Below the pieces are notes generated by a model that did not search any database, had not been told where the DNA came from, and was given only the letters and a program-made list of their open reading frames with translations. Shown piece by piece: positions 16,912 through 25,862 of a stretch of DNA of 44,659 bases (position 1 is its first letter; every line of letters begins with the position of its first letter). The stretch spans positions 1-44,659 of the forward strand of contig LJIE01000006.1 in assembly GCA_001281695.1 (NCBI GenBank), given 5' to 3'. The translations under genes were made by a program, and so were the position numbers. Source of the DNA: a bacterium 336/3 (GTDB taxonomy: Bacteria > Bacteroidota > Bacteroidia > Cytophagales > Thermonemataceae).

Positions 16912-16982
16912 ATGCAGGTTACTTGTAAGAACTTGTTAAAAATTTGAAAAGGATGCTGACTTCTCCAAGCATCTTTTTTTGT
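16912..16982 (+). ncRNA. Candidate short RNA 2
   Basis: A near-consensus -7 box TATCTTCG (16898-16905), with TTG at 16875-16877 in about the -33 position, precedes a second hairpin-plus-T-run (stem GATGCT 16952-16957 with AGCATC 16968-16973, then seven Ts). As with the first unit there is no ORF between. Two tandem promoter-terminator units of similar architecture suggest related short RNAs. The transcript ends are inferred. Confidence 0.33.
16952..16980 (+). terminator. Intrinsic terminator of candidate short RNA 2
   Basis: A 6-bp G/C-containing stem (16952-16957 with 16968-16973) with a 10-base loop is followed by seven Ts. Confidence 0.6.
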
Positions 16983-17012
16983 GAGGTATCATTTTTTTAT
17001 TCTTTTAATAAA

Positions 17013-17034
17013 TTCTCAGGAACCGTTCTGAGAA
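17013..17034. repeat. Hairpin TTCTCAG/CTGAGAA upstream of a small ORF
   Basis: TTCTCAG (17013-17019) and CTGAGAA (17028-17034) pair around GAACCGTT. The hairpin lies 36 bases upstream of the ATG at 17070 and has no T tail. It could be an operator or a leader structure. Confidence 0.45.
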
Positions 17035-17069
17035 CTGATAAACTTGTTTTTTAACAAAAAATTCAAAGG

Positions 17070-17213
17070 ATGATTAATTTCAAAAGAATAGATGAGAAAG
17101 ACTTTGTTTTTATCAATACACCTGTTAGTGATTTAGAAGACAAAGCATTTAGTGAGTTCTTGAAAAAACGTAAAATAAAGACTCAGCAAACAAAAGTATT
17201 TCAAAACAAGTAA
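17070..17213 (+). CDS. Small hypothetical protein, 47 aa
   Basis: This short ORF (ATG 17070 to TAA 17211-17213) encodes an N-terminal part MINFKRIDEKDFVFINTPVS, then an acidic helix and a basic C-terminus (KKRKIKTQQTKVFQNK). The mix of charged helix and basic tail is protein-like, and it follows the two candidate short RNAs and a hairpin. No family is recognised; a small regulator or antitoxin is possible. No toxin partner follows, since the next 390 bases hold only a 24-codon ORF (about 17248-17322). Confidence 0.4.
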   Translation: MINFKRIDEKDFVFINTPVSDLEDKAFSEFLKKRKIKTQQTKVFQNK

Positions 17214-17670
17214 GTAGCTCTATAAGATATTGAAAAATTGCAGAATATGAAGTTTTTAATGATTGAACCTGAAATAGAATTACTTGTTAGGGTAAGTAAA
17301 AACACAAAAAAAGATGATTAAATCGTATCTAACTTTATTAAGGCAAAAAAATCAATTACTCAAAAAATAATAAAAATAAAAGTTAAAACAGTAAAATAGT
17401 CAAACAAGTGTATAAAAATATAATTCTACTTTTTATATAACATAAAAAATTATTATACAATAGTTTATATTTAAAAAACTCAAAGTATTTCTACCAAAAA
17501 ACACTTTATTTCTTGACATTTTCTAAAAAAACTTGAAAAGTATTTCAACATTACAGCATAAAATAAGAGATAGGAATCTTCATAGTTTCATGGAAACATG
17601 GATAGTGTTCTTACAAGCAACTTTCTCACTCAAAAACTTACATTCAGTCCTCTTTTCCAATCAATTTTCA
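17214..17670. other. A/T-rich non-coding stretch before the FN3 gene
   Basis: No supported gene is seen. The stretch is very A/T-rich (17320-17560) and ends in the promoter of the FN3 gene. It marks the boundary between the plasmid housekeeping part and the surface locus. Confidence 0.4.
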
Positions 17671-17678
17671 TATCTTTG
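17671..17678 (+). promoter_or_regulatory. -7 box TATCTTTG of the FN3 protein gene
   Basis: This is an exact match to the Bacteroidota -7 consensus. It lies 24 bases upstream of ATG 17703, so transcription would begin downstream of the farther upstream in-frame ATG at 17598 and decides the start of the gene. Confidence 0.6.
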
Positions 17679-17702
17679 TACCATCATTTTCTTTTGAAAA
17701 CT

Positions 17703-19808
17703 ATGCTGTTACGAATAGTAGTGATTTGCTTGATGAGTATGTTTTTCACAAACCTTCTTCAAGCCCAAAATAAAAATACCATTGCTGTAGATACTCTTGC
17801 CATTAGAGTGATTGGCAAAGCCACTTCTTCTTCTATTTTACTTCGCTGGGCTCCTCTTTCAAGTAAGTCTTGGCTTGCTTTAAACAAACAGGGCTATACG
17901 GTGGAGAAAATTTGGATGACTACGTCAGCTTCTAATAAAATCGTTCAAGGAAAAAGAGAAATTTTGACTTCCAATTTTAAGCCATTGCCTTTAGATGATT
18001 GGGAAGCCATTGTCAAATCTGACAAATTTGCTCCCATTGCTGTTCAGGCTTTGTATGGGGAGAATTTTGTCTTGAAAACTGAAAAAAGTAATTTAGTCAA
18101 TCTAATCAATGCCTCCAAAGAACAAGAAAACAGGTATTCTTTTGCTTTGTTTGCCTCTGATATGTCTTGGAAAACAGCCCAAAGTGCTGCCCTTGCCTTA
18201 GAAGACAAAAATGTGAAGAAAGGAGAAAGATATTTGTATAAGATTTATCCCACAACACCAGCCACACCTTCCAAAAAGAAAATCGTAGTGGATACTGGTT
18301 TTGTATATCTGGGATTAGAAGACTTTCAGCCCATTCCAAGAGTGACAAGGCTTGAAGGAGAGTTTGGAGATAAAATGGTGGTTCTAAGATGGAATCAGGC
18401 GATTTATAATCAGTTTTTCACAGCTTATGAAGTGGAACGTTCAGAAGATGGAAAAACTTTCACACCCACCAGTGATGTACCTTTCTTAAGCCCAGGGGAC
18501 AAAGTAGGTGATGGAATGATTTACAAAGCTGATTCCCTTGCCCAGAACGAAAAGAAATATTATTTCAGAGTGAGAGGAATTACTCCTTTTGGAGAGAAGA
18601 GCCAGCCTTCTGATACTTTGATAGGAGAGGGACATATTCCTCTTTCTGGAAATCCTGCCATCACTGAATCCTCCAGTCCAGATAACAAACAAGTGATTCT
18701 TCGTTTTACCTTTCCTGAAAAAGAACTTGCTCAAGTAGCTGGTTTTGAAGTGGAAAGAGCTGAAAGAATTGAGGGAGTTTATCAAACCATTTCATCTAAA
18801 ACCCTCCCAGTTTCTCAGAGAGAATACAAAGATATTCCAAATAAGAATTCTAATTATTATAGAATCAAGGCTTTGGGTAAAAAGAAAGGAGAATATGCTT
18901 ATTCTTTTCCAAGCTTGGTGCAGTTAGTGGATAGTATTGCTCCCAATGCTCCTTTGGGACTCAAAGGTGAAATTGATTCACTTGGAATAGTCAAGATTTC
19001 TTGGAAGAAGGGAAATGAAGCTGACTTATATGGATATAGAGTCTATAGAGCCAATTCCTTGAAAGAAGAGTTTTCTCAGATCACCAAAGAAGCCATTCAA
19101 AGAACTTATTTCACAGATACTGTGCAACTTCAAACTCTTACCAAAAAAGTATATTATCAGATTGTAGCTGTGGATACTCGTTTCAATCCTTCTAAGTTTT
19201 CAGAAGCTTTGGAAATTAAAAGACCAGACAAAATAGCTCCCAATCCTGCTGTATTTATCAGTGCCAAAAGCACCTTGAAAGGAGTGGAATTACTTTGGGA
19301 GAAGAGTGGGGCAAATGACCTTGAAAAACAAGTGATTTATAGAAAAGAAGAAAGAGAGAAAGATTGGGTGGTGATTGCCACATTAGATAACAAACCCACT
19401 ACCTTCACAGATGAAACTGGAGAGAAGGGGACACTCTATTCCTATACTTTGGTCTCAGTGGATGATTCCAAACTGGAATCCAAGCCTTCAAGACCTGTTC
19501 AGGCAAGGAAGTTGGATTCTAAAGAAAGAGCACCTATAGAAAAGCTGACAGCCACCAAAAACACAGAAAACAAACAAGTGATTCTTTCTTGGAAATACCC
19601 TGAAAATACTCAGGTGGAGAAATTTATCATCTACAAAGGGAAAGGAGATGCAAATGTAAGTCAATTATCTTTTGTGGGTGCAGGCACAAGAACTTACACA
19701 GATGAGGCTGATTTGAAAGTAGGAAATTTGTATCGTTATAGAATCAAGGCTGTGTACAAAGATGGAACTGAATCCATGATTTCAGAGGCTGTCAAAGTGA
19801 ATTGGTGA
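17703..19808 (+). CDS. Secreted multi-domain fibronectin type III protein
   Basis: This 701-aa exported protein starts at 17703, where MLLRIVVICLMSMFFTNLLQ followed by AQ is a normal signal peptide. An in-frame ATG at 17598 would bury that peptide behind 35 residues and lies upstream of the promoter box. After an N-terminal domain (WAPLSSKSWLALNKQGYTVE near residues 50-70), about five fibronectin-III-like modules follow, each with patterns such as VVLRWNQ, VKISWKKG, VELLWEKSG and VILSWKYP plus a YRVYRA/FIIYKGKG strand. There is no T9SS tail, so it is periplasmic or anchored by partners. It converges with the putative immunity gene. Its composition (40% on one hand-counted line) matches the scaffold genes. 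Confidence 0.85.
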   Translation: MLLRIVVICLMSMFFTNLLQAQNKNTIAVDTLAIRVIGKATSSSILLRWAPLSSKSWLALNKQGYTVEKIWMTTSASNKIVQGKREILTSNFKPLPLDDWEAIVKSDKFAPIAVQALYGENFVLKTEKSNLVNLINASKEQENRYSFALFASDMSWKTAQSAALALEDKNVKKGERYLYKIYPTTPATPSKKKIVVDTGFVYLGLEDFQPIPRVTRLEGEFGDKMVVLRWNQAIYNQFFTAYEVERSEDGKTFTPTSDVPFLSPGDKVGDGMIYKADSLAQNEKKYYFRVRGITPFGEKSQPSDTLIGEGHIPLSGNPAITESSSPDNKQVILRFTFPEKELAQVAGFEVERAERIEGVYQTISSKTLPVSQREYKDIPNKNSNYYRIKALGKKKGEYAYSFPSLVQLVDSIAPNAPLGLKGEIDSLGIVKISWKKGNEADLYGYRVYRANSLKEEFSQITKEAIQRTYFTDTVQLQTLTKKVYYQIVAVDTRFNPSKFSEALEIKRPDKIAPNPAVFISAKSTLKGVELLWEKSGANDLEKQVIYRKEEREKDWVVIATLDNKPTTFTDETGEKGTLYSYTLVSVDDSKLESKPSRPVQARKLDSKERAPIEKLTATKNTENKQVILSWKYPENTQVEKFIIYKGKGDANVSQLSFVGAGTRTYTDEADLKVGNLYRYRIKAVYKDGTESMISEAVKVNW

Positions 19809-19848
19809 TCTTGAAAAGAATAAAAGCCTAAATATTCTTTAGACTTTG

Positions 19849-20688
19849 TTACTTTTCTCCCAACCAATTAAAATTCTCATCACAAAAACCATTATATTGA
19901 AAATTAGACATGATACGACCTGTAATATAAGTTTTTCTTTCTCCTTCTTCCATTATTTTCAGAAATTCAATTGCATTATCAAAAAGTTGTTTTATTTCTT
20001 TTTCGGTACACACACCATATTCCCAAAAATACATAAAAATATGACCTATAAAATGATTTTTGAATTGCCAATCTTGTGTAGTAATGATAAAATTTACTAA
20101 AATATCAAGAACTTCTTGAGAATTATCTAACAACTCTGATGTCTTGTAATGAATGGAATAACAAGCAGGCACATCTAACCAACGCTGATTATATGGTAAA
20201 CTAATAATGCGTTTAAATAATACAAGCATCTCATTTGACATTTCAATGGGTGTAGCAACCATTTTAGAAGGGGAGAAAGCATCAATTAGTCTTTCGTACA
20301 CATAAGCAGGGATATAGTTTAAAACCATATCTGTCCCATTTTTTTCTAATATGTCCAAACACCTATGAAAGAATTTGTAGTAATTTTCAGGTAATATTTT
20401 ATCTCTGAACTCCCAACAAAATTCAGATAAAATATCCAGCATTACCAACTCCTCCTTTTCCATATTTTCTAAAAAAAGTTGTTCAAAGTATTTTTCATCA
20501 GGGTTTGAACTGATTTGCTCTAATAGTAGTTGCTTGCAAGTTCTTTGCAAACGAATTTCATAAACATCGCAAACACTTTCATATTTGGAGTCATCATTTG
20601 GGAATTTCTTTGCTATTTTTCTGGCTGTTGAAACTCCATCTTTGTATATACCATAAAAATACTCAAAATTTAAGGTTATTTTTTCCAT
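19849..20688 (-). CDS. Putative immunity protein for the upstream toxin-like gene
   Basis: This 279-aa, acidic, all-helical-looking protein lacks a signal peptide, so it is cytoplasmic. No known domain is recognised. It starts two bases after the stop of the 931-aa exported toxin-like protein, so the two are translationally coupled and it is the last gene of that run. In polymorphic toxin loci the gene just after the toxin is usually the immunity protein, and a cytosolic location fits protection from an intracellular ADP-ribosylating domain. The role is inferred from position only. Confidence 0.6.
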   Translation of the reverse strand: MEKITLNFEYFYGIYKDGVSTARKIAKKFPNDDSKYESVCDVYEIRLQRTCKQLLLEQISSNPDEKYFEQLFLENMEKEELVMLDILSEFCWEFRDKILPENYYKFFHRCLDILEKNGTDMVLNYIPAYVYERLIDAFSPSKMVATPIEMSNEMLVLFKRIISLPYNQRWLDVPACYSIHYKTSELLDNSQEVLDILVNFIITTQDWQFKNHFIGHIFMYFWEYGVCTEKEIKQLFDNAIEFLKIMEEGERKTYITGRIMSNFQYNGFCDENFNWLGEK

Positions 20689-20690
20689 TG

Positions 20691-23486
20691 TTATGGGATT
20701 AAAAATTTGGTTTCTATCACAATTACTTTTTGCACGTGAGGATTAAATTGTTTTTCTGCTATTTTACCTACAAATCCCCAGTTTTGATAAGTTCGTTCTT
20801 CTTTTGTGCATACTTTACCTTCTTTTAAACATTTTTTAGTTCCACCACCTTCTACCAGTTTATTTTTATCTCTTCTAAGCATTTTCTTCACATCTTTATC
20901 TACCACATACATTACAATATATTGATATTCGGGGTGTTGTACTTGACGTTTCCCATTAGCATCTAATTCCAACAATATTGGATTTCTTGTGCCTTTTATC
21001 CTCTTCCAAGCCAAGCCTTCATTATCCAATAAATAACGACTATCTTCTGTAATAAAATTAAAATTAGCATCAAAACGAGGAGATAAAAAACCTTTATCCA
21101 AGCCATATTCTTTGCCACTCATTGCCCTATAAAATACTTCTACATTAGGGTCATTTTCATAAGTATTTTTAAGATTATCAAAAGCAGTTTTATTGTTTAA
21201 AGTTAGCATATCATTTGTTCCTAATTTCTTTCTCCAAGAAGTATATTCATCAAACAATTCATTTCTCAGTTGCCAAAGCTCATCAAGTTCATCATCAGTC
21301 AATTCTGATAATTTTTTAGATTGAAGGTATCTTAGGTAACTTTCATCATCTCCTAAAACAATATAGTTGTTTATAGCTACTCCAGCAGGTTTCCGTATTT
21401 TGTCATCTTCTATATGCCCAATATCTTCACCATTCTGCAATTTCCTCCACTTTTGGGTGGCATTTCCGCTTTTTGCAATTGTTGTAACCCCTCCATCAGT
21501 ATGCAAGAGTACTATATCTTCTGTAGCTACAAAGATTCTATTAGGCATCAAGCTACTTATCGCCTTAGCACTTTCTAAATTTGAACAAGAAAGCAAACGA
21601 ATCATTTTGCCATCAGCATAAGAAGCATTTTGAATGATATTTATAATGTCTTCAGTTGTTAAATTAATTCTGTATGGATTGCCCTCTGCTTTTTCTAAAT
21701 AAGCAAAATAATTGTTTTTTTCGTCTGCATGCACCACTACATCCAAAAATTCATCTGTATTCTTTAAAATGGTTCTCTCAAGTATTGAGGTTTCATTGTC
21801 ATTTAGATGAGTGGCAACTATTTCAAATAGTTTTTTACTCAAACCTTTCAAATAAGCAATGGCAGCATCTTTGGTAGCTGGTAGCTTTAAGAAAATAGTT
21901 CTTAGTTCATTATCATTTTTGCTATCTAAGTATTCTTGAGTCTCTTTGCCAATAGTTTCTAATACTTCTTCTAATATGTTTTCTTCTAACTTTGTAGGAT
22001 TACCAGCCACTACCTGCCATATTCTTTTTTGTTTATGCAAGGCTATTTTTGTATTTAGAACTCTGGCTGCTCTTGTTGCATCTTTGAGTTTTGCAAACTT
22101 CTCTGCAAAAACTACTAAATTGGTAACCCCTCTGATATTAGATAAATGGTCTAAATTTCTTTTCCCTTCTGCTATTTTTAATTCCCCTACTATAGGTAGA
22201 AAAGTAGATAGCATGAAAAAATTTACTTTACCCTGTAAATAAGGGTTTGTGTATTCTCTTTTAGCATAATTGAAACTTGCTTCTACAAATGCCTGATATT
22301 GGTCGATACCCTGAATGCCCATACACCGTAGTACTCTTTTCAATTGCTCAGCAGAAAAATCATCAGGAGTAATTTGCTCTATACAAGGACCTATTTTCAC
22401 CAACATGTCATGCACAAAATTCTCAATATCTTGATTAGTTGCACCAATACTTATTTTTATTGTGTAAAATAATTCATTGATTATTCCATAAGTATATTTT
22501 TTTCCATAACTATCATTTTCACTCAAATTATGTTCTTCTGTCATACAAATTCCATATTCTAATGCAGCATCTCTAATTTTCTCTTGTGTAGATTCAGAGG
22601 GAGTATTAGCACCTGTACGAACAGCTCTTTTAAAACATTCACTTTGTTCATTGGTATTAAAAGTATTTTTAAGAGCATTTTTGATTTGATTCAAAGCTTC
22701 TTCTGCTGCCAAATAAGCTGTTTTGAATTTACCAATTCTTTCTTTCAGCCAATTCGTTTTATCTGCTAGTAAATTATCATTGAGTGTTTGATAAGAAGCA
22801 TTCGCTTGACTATAGATGTATTCTTCGTAATTTTCAGGCATTACAGGAAAACTAATAAAGCCATAATGATAAATCAAATTTTGACCATTATGAGGCATAT
22901 AAAAGGATACCTTATAATCTATAATAGCTTTTGATGCTGTATTAGGTGGTTTTAATCGGAGAGTAAAATCCTTTAAGACAGCTTTATTTTTAGTGGGTTT
23001 GTTGGCACTTAACTTACCATTTTCTTTATACTGGAAATATCCTACTTGATTATTTTTCCAACTTGTTTTTCCTATTCCATCTTTTATTTTATCTCCCGAA
23101 TAAGTCTCATCTATATCATCTGTATATTTATAAATAGAGGCTACTACCAAATAATATTTGATATTATCTTTATTAAGAGCAGTGTTAAAACTTGTGATAG
23201 CATCTTTTACCTCCAATTCACGAAGATTCCAAATTTTTTCTCCTTCATCCACAAATGTCGGACTCAACTCTTGACCTTTAAAAGTAGCATTCAGTCGAAT
23301 AATGTAATTATTAAGATGAGATTTTCCAGCTTTATCGTTGGCTTCATTTTGCTTCATCTGAGCCTCTAACTTCTTAGTAAGCTCTTTTTGTATCTGTATT
23401 TTTTGTAAAGAATCTATAGGATCAGCTTTTAGGCTACCCCAAATCAGTATATATAGGCAAGTAATGATATAAAATATCTTCTTCAT
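20691..23486 (-). CDS. Exported polymorphic toxin-like protein: C80-like protease and ADP-ribosyltransferase-like tip
   Basis: This 931-aa protein starts at 23486 (MKKIFYIITCLYILIWGSLK, a signal peptide), 4 bases after the TANFOR-1 stop; an earlier in-frame ATG at 23528 lies inside TANFOR-1. After an N-terminal beta-rich part and a helical middle, residues about 575-690 resemble the C80/caspase-like self-processing domain of polymorphic toxins: H586 in VVVHADEKNNYFAYLEK and C634 in IRLLSCSNLESAKAI, then an IFVATEDIVLLHTDGG strand. The tip (about 785-931) begins FYRAMSGKEY with R787 and resembles ADP-ribosyltransferase toxins. A coupled immunity-like gene follows. The motifs are seen; domain names are by pattern. 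G+C is 30% on one hand-counted line. Confidence 0.68.
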   Translation of the reverse strand: MKKIFYIITCLYILIWGSLKADPIDSLQKIQIQKELTKKLEAQMKQNEANDKAGKSHLNNYIIRLNATFKGQELSPTFVDEGEKIWNLRELEVKDAITSFNTALNKDNIKYYLVVASIYKYTDDIDETYSGDKIKDGIGKTSWKNNQVGYFQYKENGKLSANKPTKNKAVLKDFTLRLKPPNTASKAIIDYKVSFYMPHNGQNLIYHYGFISFPVMPENYEEYIYSQANASYQTLNDNLLADKTNWLKERIGKFKTAYLAAEEALNQIKNALKNTFNTNEQSECFKRAVRTGANTPSESTQEKIRDAALEYGICMTEEHNLSENDSYGKKYTYGIINELFYTIKISIGATNQDIENFVHDMLVKIGPCIEQITPDDFSAEQLKRVLRCMGIQGIDQYQAFVEASFNYAKREYTNPYLQGKVNFFMLSTFLPIVGELKIAEGKRNLDHLSNIRGVTNLVVFAEKFAKLKDATRAARVLNTKIALHKQKRIWQVVAGNPTKLEENILEEVLETIGKETQEYLDSKNDNELRTIFLKLPATKDAAIAYLKGLSKKLFEIVATHLNDNETSILERTILKNTDEFLDVVVHADEKNNYFAYLEKAEGNPYRINLTTEDIINIIQNASYADGKMIRLLSCSNLESAKAISSLMPNRIFVATEDIVLLHTDGGVTTIAKSGNATQKWRKLQNGEDIGHIEDDKIRKPAGVAINNYIVLGDDESYLRYLQSKKLSELTDDELDELWQLRNELFDEYTSWRKKLGTNDMLTLNNKTAFDNLKNTYENDPNVEVFYRAMSGKEYGLDKGFLSPRFDANFNFITEDSRYLLDNEGLAWKRIKGTRNPILLELDANGKRQVQHPEYQYIVMYVVDKDVKKMLRRDKNKLVEGGGTKKCLKEGKVCTKEERTYQNWGFVGKIAEKQFNPHVQKVIVIETKFLIP

Positions 23487-23490
23487 AATC

Positions 23491-25794
23491 TTAGTCTTTA
23501 TTTTCTTCTGTGTATAAAAACTCTCCAAAGTCTTCTAACTTGGTTCTAATTTTTTGTTTTAAATTCTGAATAATCACTGTTTCTGTTTTTCTTTGTTTGA
23601 GTTCTTGTAGAATAAACTCTATCAAATCTTGTCCATTTAAAACATCATCTTTAGCAAAATCTGACTTTACAGATTCTATATCAATATAGTATGCTACTAA
23701 CATGAAAGTAGCTCTAATAAAATAAACGGCTTTTCTTTTCTTCTCTAAATCTAAAATGTCTTGTTTAAACTTTACTAAATTTGGATTAGTAGGTTCAGTT
23801 GCCATTACCTCATAAAATTCTTCTGTAAATCCTTCATCATTTTCATCAGAATAGGCATCAGTAGTTAATATAGGATCTAATTGTGCTTTAATAACCACAT
23901 TCTTATTATTTAGGTTTTCTATGGCAATAGGCGTTTCAGTCACAATGTCTCTTTTTAGTTCTTTGAGTGTTTCCCATACAATGTTCACAAACTTCACAAG
24001 AGCATCTTTCCAATAGCTAGCAGCATCTGAATATGCTTGCTTCACCGCCTCTCTTGCTTTCTTGAGGTTTTCTTTTGCCTTGGCTTTGTCTGCTTCACTG
24101 GCATTAGGGTCGTTTTTAATACGTTCATACTCATCTTTGGCTGCTTCTAAAGCAGTTTGTGATGACTTTAATTCTTGTAATAAATCATCAGGCAGATATT
24201 TCAACATGAGATCCAGCACCTGCTCCATTTTAGCTAACACTTCATCGAGTTTTGCAAGATTGGTCTCTGCCTGAGCCAAAAGTCCATCTATTTCAGTAAA
24301 CAAGCCGTTTACTGTATTAATGGTCTCGTCACTTAAAACCTGTATTCCCATCCCTACCACAATGATTCTTCCATCCACAAAACGATTGTCAGCGTTTACT
24401 AAGATATTATCAAACTTGACCTTCACCTTTGCTCTATTGGCAAGGGGAAACACCATCAATCCTTCTCCACTGAACCTGCCTGATCCCCCACTGTTAGTAA
24501 TTTTGCTGACCCTGATATCAAAATCTGCTGCTTGAATGGTATCATTGGGATTTAAACTTGTTTTTGGTACTTGATTGGTAAGGTCAATCGTATTTTGTGG
24601 TAATCCACAAGATATACTTTCTTGAGCCAGAGCTGGAGTGGTGAATTCGCTGATACTTCCTGCTCCATTACCCAATTCCCCACAAAAACCTCTTACTTGA
24701 TACTCGTAGGTGGTGTTTGCCTCTAAATTATCAATCAAAGCATAACCTAACTGAGTCGTATTAGTATATGCCCATTCAGTGCTATTTGTGGACTTCTTTC
24801 TATATTCTACCCTAAAAGTAGTGTTTCCTGCCCCTGCCTGAAAACTCACCTTTGCACGAATCGCATTTAGTACTTCCACACTGGAAGCCACTGGCACTGC
24901 ACAAGGCTCTCCATAAGTAAACGCAAATACTTCACTATAACCCCTGTTTTTAAACAAGTCAATTCCTGTACTGCCGTCAATAGACAGTTCTCTTGCCCTC
25001 ACTCTCCAGGCATACTTAGCTCCCAGTACCAAATTCGGTTCAGCAATGCCATACACAAGTTGAGTGCTGCGAGTACTGGTTTGAAATATCGGAATAGAAT
25101 TGAGTATCGCATCATTGGGGTTTCGATTGGCAGGGATTAATTGCACTAATGTAAACTCATACTCCACATTTCTTGCTGCATTGGGAGAAGAAGTGTGTCT
25201 TGGTGTCCAAGAAAATGCCATACTCTGCTGAGGCAGGGGTCTTACTTTCTCCTCCTGCATGGGAAAATTAAGCAAGGGAGGATCATTTAAGAGTAACCAT
25301 GCTGTGGAATTGCTAATCTGTGGGTTTGAGACTGCAATTTCTCTCGAATAATCCACTACCTCAAAACGAATTCTGTAAAAACCTTCTGGAAGGCGTTTGT
25401 TTGCTTCATATTCTGTTCTCGATATTCCTTGAAACAGCAGGTTTTCACTTCTAAAGTAAGCTTCTAAGTCTGAACCCAAGAATCTTTCATTTACTCCTCC
25501 ATTTAAGAAAATGGGTGCTGGCTTATAGTCTGGTCTTGTTTGAATGGTCAAATTGTTTCCTTCAATGACAAGCCTGAGTTTGACTGCATAATTAGACACA
25601 CTGTTGTCTTGCAAAAGAAGATTCACAGCCAATCTTGTGGAACCCACCTGTGTATAATCATTCAAGTACAACGAATATGGAGCTTGTAATTCAGTACGGC
25701 AAATCACTGGAAAAGTCTGAGCTTCTATCTTGTTTGCATACAAGAGCAAACTACAAACACTCCATAAAAGATGATATATTATTTTTTTTCGCAT
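23491..25794 (-). CDS. TANFOR/fibronectin type III secreted protein, copy 1
   Basis: This 767-aa protein has a signal peptide ending KIEA-Q (residue 25). Residues about 30-290 match my memory of the TANFOR-type domain of Bacteroidota (LQAPYSLYLNDYTQVGSTRL, LPEGFYRIRFEV, AWLLLNDPPLLNFP, FSWTPRHTSSPNAA, KYAWRVRARELS). An FN3 module follows (about 300-395), then a beta-rich domain (about 400-500), then a long coiled coil (about 500-590) with YLPDDLLQELKSSQTALEAA. The last 170 residues differ from copy 2 except a short tail (EFILQELKQRKTETVI). It is followed after 4 bases by the toxin-like gene. G+C falls from 40% (line 25261) to 27% (line 23581), suggesting the C-terminal region was exchanged. 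Confidence 0.85.
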   Translation of the reverse strand: MRKKIIYHLLWSVCSLLLYANKIEAQTFPVICRTELQAPYSLYLNDYTQVGSTRLAVNLLLQDNSVSNYAVKLRLVIEGNNLTIQTRPDYKPAPIFLNGGVNERFLGSDLEAYFRSENLLFQGISRTEYEANKRLPEGFYRIRFEVVDYSREIAVSNPQISNSTAWLLLNDPPLLNFPMQEEKVRPLPQQSMAFSWTPRHTSSPNAARNVEYEFTLVQLIPANRNPNDAILNSIPIFQTSTRSTQLVYGIAEPNLVLGAKYAWRVRARELSIDGSTGIDLFKNRGYSEVFAFTYGEPCAVPVASSVEVLNAIRAKVSFQAGAGNTTFRVEYRKKSTNSTEWAYTNTTQLGYALIDNLEANTTYEYQVRGFCGELGNGAGSISEFTTPALAQESISCGLPQNTIDLTNQVPKTSLNPNDTIQAADFDIRVSKITNSGGSGRFSGEGLMVFPLANRAKVKVKFDNILVNADNRFVDGRIIVVGMGIQVLSDETINTVNGLFTEIDGLLAQAETNLAKLDEVLAKMEQVLDLMLKYLPDDLLQELKSSQTALEAAKDEYERIKNDPNASEADKAKAKENLKKAREAVKQAYSDAASYWKDALVKFVNIVWETLKELKRDIVTETPIAIENLNNKNVVIKAQLDPILTTDAYSDENDEGFTEEFYEVMATEPTNPNLVKFKQDILDLEKKRKAVYFIRATFMLVAYYIDIESVKSDFAKDDVLNGQDLIEFILQELKQRKTETVIIQNLKQKIRTKLEDFGEFLYTEENKD

Positions 25795-25862
25795 ATTCTT
25801 TTCTCTTTATTCCTTTTTCCTTCATCTATTCAATCATTTATCACTTATAACTCATCACTCCA

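Noticed and set aside
23487-23528. Upstream start of the toxin-like gene at 23528
   Set aside because: It overlaps the TANFOR-1 end and hides the signal peptide; MKKIFYIITC at 23486 is a normal export start.
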